From Symbiodinium natans (taxonomy: Eukaryota > Sar > Dinophyceae > Suessiales > Symbiodiniaceae), in assembly GCA_905221605.1 (NCBI GenBank), contig CAJNDS010000114.1:845298-909297 (forward strand): a DNA stretch of 64,000 nucleotides. The letters are read 5' to 3'. Position numbers and translations under genes: made by a program. Below the pieces are notes generated by a model. It was given only the letters and a program-made list of their open reading frames with translations. It was not told where the DNA came from and did not search any database. Shown piece by piece: positions 54,761 through 64,000 of this stretch (positions are counted from its first letter, which is position 1; every line of letters starts with the position of its first letter).

Positions 54761-55064
54761 CCTGCTCCTGTTGTAGGGCATTAAGTCGCGGGGGCTTGAC
54801 CCACATAATCCCTAATCTACCTTTCCTGCTCCCCCCCATCCTAAGCACGGGGGGCTTCTGCGTCCCCGATTGTCTTGGACGCGAAAGCGCACCTGGGCTT
54901 TTCTTCACCCAGACTGGCTTGTGACTTCGCGGACAGTGTGCAAAGCCAACGTGCTTTTGCCAACGCCAGCCCCTTGGCCTCAAATATTTGCCTGCGAAGC
55001 GCGTGAAATATGGAATCTGGAAAGGTAGAGCAAGATGACCATGTCTTCACTCCACATATAGAAC

Positions 55065-55460
55065 TCAAGAACGAACTCCAGCGCCTGCAAGAAGCTGAAA
55101 ATGTGAAGGTCCAAAGACCTCAAGCTTAAGCCTGAGGATATCTGCGGCGCGCTGCCGCTTCCTCTTTACCTCGCCAACCCAAAGAATCAGCAAGTGCATG
55201 GCGCCACGCGCAGCTAAGCCGGCGCGGCGATCTGCTTCCATATTAAGCTCTCTCCACTCGGTCGGAACATGAACATGTGCATGTTTGCCATGTGCAGGAA
55301 CCCAACTCAAACGAAAACCAGCATCTCGGTGAACCTCTTTAAGAGCATTCCCTGCGAAGCGCCCGTGTGCCAAGCGGAATCTCAAATAACGCGTGGCTGA
55401 GACGAGCCCCACCAGGCGACACGTGCACAGCAGCCTTCTTGCAATTCTGGAGCAAGACAC
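55065..55460 (-). pseudogene. Retroelement RNase H-like domain remnant
   Basis: A 131-codon minus-strand frame contains GFRLSWVPAHGKHAHVHVP followed by WRELNMEADRRAGLAARG. This matches the C-terminal part of an RNase HI fold: a beta-strand ending in WVxAHGK, then N-x-x-AD-x-x-A with the last catalytic Asp. Non-LTR retrotransposons of algae carry such a domain after the reverse transcriptase. No reverse transcriptase motif (such as YxDD) was found on either side, and the N-terminal RNase H Asp/Glu are not visible. It is therefore probably a truncated, inactive copy. It could also be a host RNase H exon. Confidence 0.5.
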
Positions 55461-56089
55461 GCTTTGCTAGCTGACATCTGCAAAGCTACTGTAAGAATTG
55501 TAAGACCTAAAGTCCTCGATGGTTTGCATGCTGACTTTGTCGTCGGTGCCGGCTGGCCTGCCTGGCCATAATCCTGCTCTCTGTGCGCCTCTCTTCCCGT
55601 CTGCCAGGTTGCTGTCCGCACTTCTGCCACCACCATCATCCTCGCCCCCTGCCAGCTGCCAGGCCGTCAGTAGTTCACACTCAAGTTGAAGGGGCATATG
55701 CCGAGCAAGATGAGTAGAGCGACTCGACACGCAGTAGCCGCCACATTTTGCGTCAGCAGCCCGCAAGGGTCCCCATCCTCCTCCATTTACTCCCCGCCTA
55801 TTCCGTCAACCCTTTCCTCTCTTTCCTCTCTGTCCTCTCTTTCCTCTCGCAACCGCAATGACATGGGGTTCGAATGATTTTGTTCGACTTAGGTGGGCTC
55901 TCCTTCACGTGCAGTGCATAGGGCGCAGAATGGGCAGACCCTGGAAATAGCCCCGTAATTGCCGTGAGACGCACATGTTGCTTGGGCTTCCAACAGCAGC
56001 TTTCTAGCGGATGCGGTGGTGGATGAAGTTCAGAAGTTTGGGGATGCCTAGAGCTTAACTTATATGCTTATATACCGAAAGGCACCCCC

Positions 56090-57640
56090 CCTCACATCCT
56101 TGCCTTTCGACGGGCCTGTGTGATGACTGCAGCACCAGCTCGTCTCCAGGTTTATTGGTCGCGATTTGCGACTCGGACCTGCGTGAAGCATAGCACAACT
56201 CGATAGCTGTTTTGCACACATTTTGCTTCAGCAGCCTGCAGGGGTCATCATCCTCCTCCATTTCCTCCCCGCAGATTCCACTCTGCCCCTGCAGTCACAT
56301 GGGTGCCTGATGTACAGGAGCCTGCGTCCTGGTCGTCTGGTTGCATGTGTTGAATCCTCGATGTTGCTGGACTCATGTGGGCTCCCTTGCTGCATAGGGG
56401 GTGGCACCCTTGAAGTACGTAGGTGCTCCGCCCACCGTGACACACACACACACACACATGTTGCAGCAGCAGGTTTCCAGCCCATGCAGTGACAGAAAAT
56501 GTTGAAATCGAAAGGCATATCTTGGAGTCCAACTTCTTCCTTGCCTTGTCTTTGTCTCAGATGACTGCAGCACCTGCCGCCTATTCTCCAGGTCACTTGC
56601 CGGCGATCTGCGACCCGAACCTGCACGAAGCATAGTGGAACTCGATAGCTGTTTTGTACACACATCTTGCTTTAGCAACCGGCAGGGGTCATCATCCTCC
56701 TTCCCACCCATTTCAGGGTCAAATGCAAGGGACCGGCCCAAAGGACAATCACCACGCGAACCTTGGACAAGCTTCATTTCAGCCCGCCGACCTTCGTCGA
56801 ATCCTCGCGCCTTCGTCGAAGCTTCCCCCCCTTCGTCGGGGCTTGTTCGGATTCAGGGTTCGCCGATTTCGGGTGGGGCAAGTTAGTAAAGAACATCAGG
56901 CTCGGCAAGCGCAGCTTCGTAAACCCTTCTCTTGCCTTCGTCGAATTCGCCTGACTTCGCCGAGGTTCGTTTTGGAGGTTTTTTTGGGCCTACAAGGTTC
57001 GCCCAAGGTCGGCTGGGATTACGCCTTTGGGGGGGTCCCTTCTTTTCGGCCCCTACCATTCTGCCGCCACTCAGTCCCTCCCTTTCCTCGCCGCACCACA
57101 GTCACAGGGGCTATGTGCTTTGCATTCGCGGTGTCGTCTGTGCTCCTGCAACTTCCACAGAAAAGTAGAGACTTGACACTGAAAGATCACATGTGCAGGG
57201 CGTTCCATGAGCCTGCATCGTGGTCGTCCGATTGCACATGTTTCATTTCCGGAATTTGCTGGGCTGGACTTGCATTGCGATTTGATAGGCGTATCTTGGA
57301 GCCCAGCTTCTTCCTTGCCTTGCCTTTGTCTCGGATGACGGCAGCACCTGCTACCTATTCTCCAGGTCACTTGCCGGCGATCTGCGACCCGAACCTGCAC
57401 GAATCGATAGCTTTAGCAGCCCGCAGTGGTCACTACGCCGCTGCCCAATCCCTCCGATTCTTCCCCCCACCTGCTTCGCGGACACCGGGTTATTCCCAGA
57501 CGCGGTGTCCCCCGTGCTCCCGCAACTCCTGCAGAACAGTCGAGACACTGAAGGATCACATGTGCATGACGCTCCATAAGCCTGCATCGCGGTCGCCTGA
57601 CTGCACTGGCATCACGGAATTTGCTGGACTTACGTAGCCT
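56090..57640. repeat. Diverged long tandem repeats
   Basis: Blocks with GATGACTGCAGCACC, CTCCAGGTCACTTGCCGGCG, ATCTGCGACCCGAACCTGCA and TCGATAGCTGTTTTG occur near 56,120, 56,565 and 57,335. A second motif (AAGATCACATGTGCAGGGCG) recurs at 57,182 and 57,552. Minus-strand frames contain Cys/His stretches but drift out of frame between copies, as in decayed mobile elements. Confidence 0.65.
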
Positions 57641-57834
57641 CCCTCGCGCTTACATTCTCCCGTGCTGCGGCCCGTGCTCACGTCGATGAAGCGATGTTGG
57701 AGCCCAACTTCAGCCTTTCCCTGGCCTGCTGGCCTCTCTTGCCATGCAGACACATTCTGGCAGAAGCTGCAGATCATGGCTGACCATCGGCTATCCTCGT
57801 CGCAGGATCGAAATGGCCGTGAGCATGCTGCGCA

Positions 57835-58515
57835 GTTGCTTCTGAGCATGAGTCGCAACATCTGGGTGTCAGCAAGTGGTTGCCGGTGAATGAACTCAGC
57901 ATGACTTTGCAGCTGGATGGTGCGCTGCCCATTCTGTATTGCTCTTGACCACGTCGAGTCCACGTTCATGCATTGTTCCTATGCCATGGATTCCGAAGGC
58001 CCCAGCGCGGGCAACAGTGGCTCAGATTACACGTTTTCGCGTGTCCGAGTCTAGGAGTCTTTCCATGGACATCGCCCTTTCTCGCGAACGAACTTCAGCC
58101 TGCAAAGTCGGCATGGTTGTGCAGCTTCCCATAGTTGCCTGGAGCATGCTGCGCAGTTGGCGCAGATTCTGCGAGTCTCAGCATCTGGGTGTCAGCGGTG
58201 CCGCGCGCAATCTGCTGCCAATGCCAAGCCCCAAGTACACACCAAGCACACAAAATTATACAGAACCCCAGCTCAGACATGGGCGCTTTCGGCCAAGCCA
58301 AGCCACGCCAAGTCAAGACTCACCTTTTTGATGCCAGATTGCTCTGCTTTCGTCTGTTGAACTCTGGGAGTGCGTGGACACGTGGGCTTGAAGCGCAAGT
58401 GCTGTGGTTGCCGGTGAATGAAGTGAGTGAATTCAGCATGACTTTGCAGCTGGATGGTGCGCTGCTCATTCTGCATTGCTCTTGACTGCGCCGAGTCAGA
58501 GTTCATGCACTTCAT
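57835..58515. repeat. Dispersed repeat pair with conserved minus-strand frame
   Basis: About 57,880-57,970 and 58,405-58,515 share GACTTTGCAGCTGGATGGTG. On the minus strand both read QRTIQLQSHAEF with IHRQP following, so the frame is conserved between copies. Function unknown, possibly part of a retroelement. Confidence 0.55.
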
Positions 58516-58519
58516 GTGT

Positions 58520-60430
58520 TCTATCGACTTCATCGAAAACACAGGGAGCTGCCGTGGTCAGTCTCAATACAATTCAGACTGCTCAGCCTTAAGCCTGTTG
58601 GCCTCTGAGCAGCCTCTGATTGCCTTGCGGGCACAAGCCAATGTTCAGCCACCACCATCCTCCTTCTATTCCTTCTGCTCAGCCACGGCTTGAGTTCACA
58701 AGTCAACGTGCCATGGTTGAAAACTGTGTTATCAGGCGGCCGACCCAATTTGTGCTTACGCCGCCTTGCACGAGCTGGGCATGTGGGGCCCGCTTTCTTG
58801 CCTTCCGCATAAGTAAATTCATGAGCAGGCGCGTGTTGCTTGACCTGGAGGTGTTGGTTCTTCCTGCCTTCCGCATGGTGTGGCAGTGTCCTGCCTTCCG
58901 CATATAGTGTGGCAGTGAGTCTAGCAGCGCTGACAGTCGAAGGATAGGAAGTTGTACCGTGACCAGCACCTCAAAATTCTCTTCATGCATGAGCAACGTG
59001 TACGCCATGCAGAACAAGACAATGCCGAAACCCTAAACCCTAAACGGCCCTAAACCGTAAAACCCTACTTGGGCCTGTTGTGGACCGACATGCGGGACTA
59101 AAGATTAAACGCTGACCTCCTGCAGCCCGAGTTGAAGAAGCTGAAGAGACAAAGGTTCCGGGTCTTGTAAAACTTCGTGCGACTCATATATCTGGAACTT
59201 CCAGCTGCCCCTCTTTCCGGTGCTTCGGCACCAAACTTTGCTCCCTCAAGAGATGAGGCAATGGTCCCGCTCAGCGATGCTGCTCTGCATTGAGTTTTCG
59301 CTTGTCAGCCCAAGACCGTGTCCTTCCATGCTGCCGAGAGTCGCACGCCAGCCGAGGGTACCACTTTCAGACATTGGCACCACCGGTATTTTGCGAGCCT
59401 GAAACTTGTACCCTCAAGTATGCAGCGCCTGTGGTACTTAAACTGTTCATGTGCCTAGGCCCTGCCTGAGCCCTAGCCCTTGCGTGCCACTGAGATCTAC
59501 TGCACCCTGCGAGCATCTGACCAAAAATGCAAGCTTCCGCTTAACCGCTTAACGCCAGCTCTGACCGGCCATGGACCCGAAGATTCCACTAAACATTCAT
59601 CGTCGTAAGCTTCGGGAAGCTAATCGTAAAGGCCTTCATTGGTGGATCCTGAACATCGGCCTGATCCTCTAAAACCTGCAAAGCCTGCAAGTAAATTTCC
59701 AAGGTTACACAAAGGTGCTCCCTCTGTTGATGGCTGCTCTGTGGCACACTAGGCGGGCAATGGTCTTGATCATTGAATCAAAGTTGTCTGCGAGATCAGC
59801 CCTAAGCAGAGGTCTCGAAAGTGTTCTTACAGCGGGGCAGGGTGCAGCCCCCTTTGCATGAGGAATTGTCTCCGGGAAGGATGTTTGAGCCAGAGGTCGA
59901 TGGCTTTATTTCCCGCGATCGGTTCACGCGCTCGATCAGTCCAGGCCACTCTGATCTTGCAGCGCGCTCGGCCCCTGAGTCAAAGTCAAACACCTTCGGT
60001 CTCGTGTTTGTGAGTTGTAGCATCCAGAGCCCACATGCGAGGACGGAGCAGAACACATTGAACACAGAGCTGAGGAGATCAAAAACTACAGGAGCGCATG
60101 TTGGTCGCTTCAAGTCGCTTCTGAAAGTGTCTTCAGTACGCTTCTGTCTTCAGTGCGCTTCTCACTCGGAGCAGTGCGCAGTGCTGTGGCACTCATCCTG
60201 ATGTTTCTGGGAGCTGGCGCAGCAGCGCCGTTGAACAGAGCGGACAGCGGCCCGAGCCAGCACGACGGTTGCAGAGCCCTCACTACATGAAAACTACTTT
60301 CCCTTCCTCGCCTGTTGTCGGCTGTGAAATGTGAGACTGGAGTACAGTGTGGAGAAGTGCGGAGTCCAGCGTACGACAGCCTGCACAACCACCACCCCCC
60401 CCCCCCGCTTCATTAGTGTAGGAAGGGCAG
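58520..60430. other. Unassigned DNA
   Basis: One degenerate CCCTAAA tract at 59,025-59,070. Frames up to 126 codons on both strands at 59.8-60.4 kb lack recognised domains. Confidence 0.4.
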
Positions 60431-60437
60431 GGATGGG

Positions 60438-60760
60438 CAGGGGGTGCATAATTGTAGGACATGTCTTCCTACAATTGCCAGTTTCCGTGTCCCGCATTTC
60501 TGAACCTTGCTCTCGCCTGCCGAGCACTACTTCGGTGGTACGAGGAGGTCGTTGGAGCAAGCTAGCCATGAAATGAAAAAAATTGCCAGTTTCCCTGTTC
60601 CGCACAGATTAGCAGGGGGTATACGTGTCTCGCCCTGGCAGCTGCAAAACATGGACCCAAACGCGGGGTCTTACAATTAACGCCTTCGTATCTGTGGAAA
60701 AGTGCGAATTGTGGTTTACATTTTCTGCTCCACCCCTTGTTAGTAACACCGAGGGAGCCA
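60438..60760. repeat. Dispersed repeat, copy B
   Basis: GGTGCATAATTGTAGGACAT, TCTTCCTACAATTGCCAGTT and GCTGCAAAACATGGACCCAA align with 54.57-54.76 kb. An extra 85 bp in the middle repeats AATTGCCAGTTTCC. Confidence 0.75.
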
Positions 60761-60779
60761 AAACCGTCATGAATAAGGA

Positions 60780-61163
60780 TTGGCAGCTTTGACAGGCAAG
60801 TCGCTCAAATGCCCATGCTCATGTGTGAGCCATGTGAGGCAAACTGAGGCAGCAAAAGAAACGGACTTCTTGGCAGTTCGCCCTCTCCAGAAAACAGAAG
60901 CCCTTGTGTTAAATTCCTTGCATGGGCTGCCTGTAGCTTTGCGGGCACGGTTCCTTGCCCAAATGCCCCCATATCAGATCCCCCGCAAACGCAGATGGCT
61001 CAGGTCCTCGAGATCCTGCGTAAGGTGCGGGATACGGGCACCCTTGAAATGCAAGGCGCAAATTTCCGACGGCCAAAAGTTTTGGCCCAAAATCAGGAGC
61101 TCAGTTGAAGGTTCGCGTGGAGGGTGGTTCGAAACGTGCCCTGTATGCCGTCCTTCCAAATGA
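60780..61163 (+). CDS. Open frame with paired CxxC motifs, unknown
   Basis: A 127-codon frame reads CVRCGIRAPLKCKAQISDGQ, then FWPKIRSSVEGSRGGWFETC and PVC. The two CxxC pairs about 40 residues apart could bind zinc. The family is not recognised. It may be a zinc-binding segment of a mobile element or one exon of a gene. The overlapping minus frame is shorter and less convincing. Confidence 0.25.
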   Translation: MAALTGKSLKCPCSCVSHVRQTEAAKETDFLAVRPLQKTEALVLNSLHGLPVALRARFLAQMPPYQIPRKRRWLRSSRSCVRCGIRAPLKCKAQISDGQKFWPKIRSSVEGSRGGWFETCPVCRPSK

Positions 61164-61164
61164 G

Positions 61165-62215
61165 ATTAGCACTCAGGGTCCCACTCAATGGAATCCACAT
61201 AGTCCAGATTGACGCAGCTAGAGTGGACGAGGCGTTTCCCGCCTCACTCCACAGACATGGTATGTCTAAACGAAAGCACAGGCAAGGGCTAGCCTTGCTG
61301 CGAAGTCACGTGAAGGCTTCAAAGTCTTGTGGAATCTCTCGCACCAAGCTGGATAAGGGTGTGATATCCTGGGCAAAGGTTGCGCCAACGATGCCTGCGC
61401 CAGCTCTGTGAGAAGTTCTTCGATGTTCTGTTGCATCGTTTTGAGCTTTCGTAAAGGGAGGGAGGCAGGGTCTCGACATCACCTGTCCAAGATAAGGCCT
61501 AACAGCGGCTGGAGACCCGGGGCCCTGCTCGGCATGAAGAATGCCTAACGCTGCCCCCAATGCCTAACATGACCTCCCACTAGTTGGACCATGTTGGACT
61601 GAGGATTCGTGCTTAGTTTCTCTTAAGCGTCGAACGATGATGAGTGGTCAGCATGCTGTGGGCTGCCATCGGTTCCAGTAGCTTGAGAAAGTTGACCCAT
61701 CCTGACCTTGGCCGAGTTGTCTAACATCCAAGGACAGGACGCACCCTTACTTTTACTTCAAAGCTTTCTTTCGCAACTAGCCCACGTACGCGGATCATCT
61801 CCCATACCGCTCGGAGCAACCATGCTCAACATCTCCCAGCACCATCAGATCCACGCAATTCTTCTTTCTTTTTACCCGAAGGATCCTTTCCAGTTTGAAG
61901 TTTTCCCTGCGGACTGCGAGTGACTACATTGGTCCTTGAGGTGATGCAAACGAAAGGAACTACAGGAACCATTCTGGGGGTGAAGCGCAAGAAGTCCGAT
62001 AGTCGGAAACGACCTAACCAGGACAGCTTCCTGCAATACTGATCAGAACTGTCCGCGGCCGTGGGCGTTCAAGCCTGACCCCGTGCATGGGCCTTGAGCT
62101 GGTCACCAGATAACTTCAAGGCAAAGCAGCTCCGGGGGAGATCGGCTATGGCCGCGATGTTTTCGGTAGACGTTCATTGCAAAGCCTTCCGAAGCGCATC
62201 CCGATTATACTGGAA
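61165..62215. other. Unassigned DNA upstream of the thioesterase-like ORF
   Basis: Plus-strand frames at 61.12-61.41 and 61.71-61.92 kb are open but unrecognised. A short CCCTAAA tract at 62,222-62,256 directly precedes the hydrolase frame. Confidence 0.4.
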
Positions 62216-62257
62216 CCCCCCAACCCTAAACCCAAACCCTAGACCCTAAACCCTAAA

Positions 62258-63226
62258 ATGCTCCAAACAAGCACAAAGATGCGCAGCGCCGGCCTGATGA
62301 AACCCAGCCACTCCTGCTTGAGAAGTCTGCACGTTTCCCAATGCTTTCCACCGTGCCTCGTCTTGCCTCGACCTATGCTTTTGAAGTGCTCCGTGCGCTC
62401 CATGTGCTCTCCTCCTGTAACACAGCAGCTTCAAAATGAGAAGGCAAACAGAACCGAGGCAATCGTGGTTAGCTTTTCGGGAGGTGCCCGACAGGCAAGT
62501 GATAGCAGGTTGGCCTGCCGAATGTTTCCTTCAGCGACTGCCATGGTTCCCATCACAACTATGGAATTGGTCCTGCACTTCGGAGCTTTTGCGGCTTTTC
62601 TATGTGCAGTATTGAAATCCCTTATAAGCCTCAGATGTTCCCAGCGGTTGATTCTGACCGGGCACTCGCTGGGTGTGAATTTGGCCCAAGCAGTCGCACG
62701 GCACCTGGAACGCCTTGGCGTTGATGTGCTTGCCATCGTGGCGATGGACCCGCGTTGCTCTGTAGAATGCCTCCTGAGGCGCAGATTGGCTCCAGCACTG
62801 AGAAGCGCTTCGCCGGCCAACGTGCGCCTAGGCGCTCTCCAGCTGACGTGCAGGGCACCCTTCGTTCGCTTTCTCTTGAAGTTGGAGTACAACCTGCGCG
62901 TGGACAGCGAGATGGCCAAGGATGCCACAGTAGCAATTGAGACTGCAAGAAGGCTGTTGGACACCGACCATAACAGCATTCCAGATCACACCTGGGACAT
63001 CACAACGATCCTCAAGGCGGAGACTCTCAAGGCCGGGGGAAATCTTAGCAAAGCGCTTTCACGGCGTCATATGTGTGTTGTATTACTGTATATGGTATTC
63101 TACGTTGTTTTTGATGTTTTTTTCGGGAGAAGGGGGGGTCTTTGTGGTACCGGGTCAGGAATACACGGAATACCAAAAATATCAATGCTTTTCGAATATG
63201 GCGGTCCCAGAATCCCTTCCAGATAA
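62258..63226 (+). CDS. Alpha/beta-hydrolase, thioesterase-like domain
   Basis: A 322-codon open frame. The recognisable domain runs from about residue 68 (EAIVVSFSGGARQ) to about 250. LILTGHSLGVNLAQAVARHL carries the nucleophile-elbow motif G-H-S-L-G at roughly 62,660-62,675. VLAIVAMDP follows at the spacing typical of type I/II thioesterases, where the acid Asp lies. TDHNSIPDHTWDI near 62,970-62,995 can supply the catalytic His. Such domains release or edit acyl chains on fatty-acid, polyketide or peptide synthases. Which applies cannot be told, because no synthase domain is visible. The first 50 or so codons, directly after a CCCTAAA tract, look non-coding; the true exon may start after the AG near 62,427. 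The C-terminal 40 codons are hydrophobic and may be read-through into an intron. Confidence 0.6.
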   Translation: MLQTSTKMRSAGLMKPSHSCLRSLHVSQCFPPCLVLPRPMLLKCSVRSMCSPPVTQQLQNEKANRTEAIVVSFSGGARQASDSRLACRMFPSATAMVPITTMELVLHFGAFAAFLCAVLKSLISLRCSQRLILTGHSLGVNLAQAVARHLERLGVDVLAIVAMDPRCSVECLLRRRLAPALRSASPANVRLGALQLTCRAPFVRFLLKLEYNLRVDSEMAKDATVAIETARRLLDTDHNSIPDHTWDITTILKAETLKAGGNLSKALSRRHMCVVLLYMVFYVVFDVFFGRRGGLCGTGSGIHGIPKISMLFEYGGPRIPSR

Positions 63227-63319
63227 TACTCTGTCGATCGACTAAGATTATCTTGTATATCCTCAATATTTCATATGCTTATTTTGATAATAACAATTCT
63301 TCTTCGATTATCCCAACTT

Positions 63320-63530
63320 TTCTGGATTTGGATATTCTAGGCACACTCTGGGGTTGGGCAATCTAGGGACATTCTGGGTTGGGTATTCCAGGCACATTCT
63401 GAGATTGGGTGTTCTAGGCCCACTCTGGGGTGGGGCACTCCAGATAAATTCTAGAATTGTATAATCTAGGAATATTCTGAGGGATACTTCTCTAGGGTTA
63501 TTCATGGGGTTGATCAATCTAGGGGTGAGT
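63320..63530. repeat. Tandem repeat of about 30 bp
   Basis: Units of the type TCTAGGCACATTCTGGGGTT GGGTA repeat about six times with drift. The minus frame repeats a ten-residue pattern. Confidence 0.75.
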
Positions 63531-63539
63531 GAGGAGTAG

Positions 63540-64000
63540 ATCGGACAAAATAAGATTTCTGGAGAAGAATTGAATTCAAAACCCAGGATATGGAATAAAA
63601 GATTAATTATTTCACGAATTTAATCTATTTTTCATATGGCTTCTGTTATAAATATATATATATATATATTTGAATTTATATATATATATATATATATATT
63701 AATGAGTTCTAAAAATCATTTTTCAAGAATGAAAGATAAATCGATAATAATGAAATATTTAAGAAAATTATATCATTTAATAAAAATCCATATCTAGAAA
63801 AAACTATGATTTTCAAATAAATGTCAATAATAATATCAGATATATGGAATATCTTTGAGGTTTATCGATATTATTTTAATTTATCGAAAATTTAGATTTC
63901 TTATTTGATGATTCTTTTATCATATAGTTGGAATCGTTTAGGATTATAAAAATTTGAATATAATATCCACGATAAGAATGAATTTATCAAGAAAAATTAA
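63540..64000. other. Very AT-rich terminal segment with (TA)n
   Basis: A sharp compositional change. (TA)n runs at 63,648-63,670 and 63,678-63,700, with scattered TATCGAT-like words. No ORF. Nothing else in the window resembles it except the AT part of the palindromic arrays. Confidence 0.75.

Noticed and set aside
1-64000. tRNA, rRNA, spliced-leader RNA genes or spliced-leader relics
   Set aside because: None recognised by eye; no CCATTTTGGCTCAAG relic was seen upstream of any candidate gene. A covariance-model search would be needed to exclude them.

Overview
The window is nuclear DNA from a eukaryotic alga, most likely a dinoflagellate. Three things support this. Plant-type telomeric heptamers (TTTAGGG/CCCTAAA) are scattered through the first 50 kb. 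Genes are cut into very short exons on one strand. Most inferred 5' splice sites are GC or GA rather than GT, with acceptors mostly reading AG followed by G. Such donors and interspersed TTTAGGG tracts are known from dinoflagellate genomes; a chromerid relative cannot be excluded from sequence alone.

Layout. 0.1-3.9 kb: short phase-0 exons of a coiled-coil protein, set among telomere-like repeats. 6.4-8.4 kb: exons for the N-terminal half of a DASS/SLC13-type dicarboxylate transporter (relative of the plastid 2-oxoglutarate/malate translocator). 9.6-12.1 kb: nested palindromic AT/GC array, then a 100-N gap. 13.1-13.2 kb: two candidate exons that could supply the missing middle of the transporter. 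13.3-28 kb: telomere-like, variant-heptamer and nonamer repeats, a 111-bp satellite and small inverted-repeat elements. 28-30.4 kb: a short tandem array and a perfect 760-bp tandem duplication. 31-38 kb: 107-bp satellite, CGTCGCG repeats, mirrored 9-bp arrays, second copy of the palindromic array, TCATCATCT repeats and an 87-bp satellite. 38.1-41.8 kb: dispersed CT-rich repeats in several copies. 42.3-43.0 kb: three exon-like segments. 44.4-47.1 kb: exons of an ankyrin-repeat protein with inverted-repeat elements in its introns. 47.9-50.8 kb: exons for the C-terminal half of the same kind of transporter, ending in a normal stop. 51-62 kb: sparse region with proline/glycine-type low complexity, dispersed repeats and a retroelement RNase H remnant. 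62.3-63.2 kb: an intron-poor alpha/beta-hydrolase (thioesterase-like) ORF. 63.3-64 kb: abrupt change to very AT-rich DNA.

The two transporter halves are complementary and non-overlapping, and reading phase is kept across nearly every junction inferred within each half. The simplest reading is one gene of about 44 kb whose largest intron (about 34-40 kb) contains satellites, inverted-repeat elements and a same-strand ankyrin gene. The alternative is a scaffold misjoin around the N gap or the duplicated arrays. All exon models are manual inferences from recalled family consensus and reading phase; no alignment was run.
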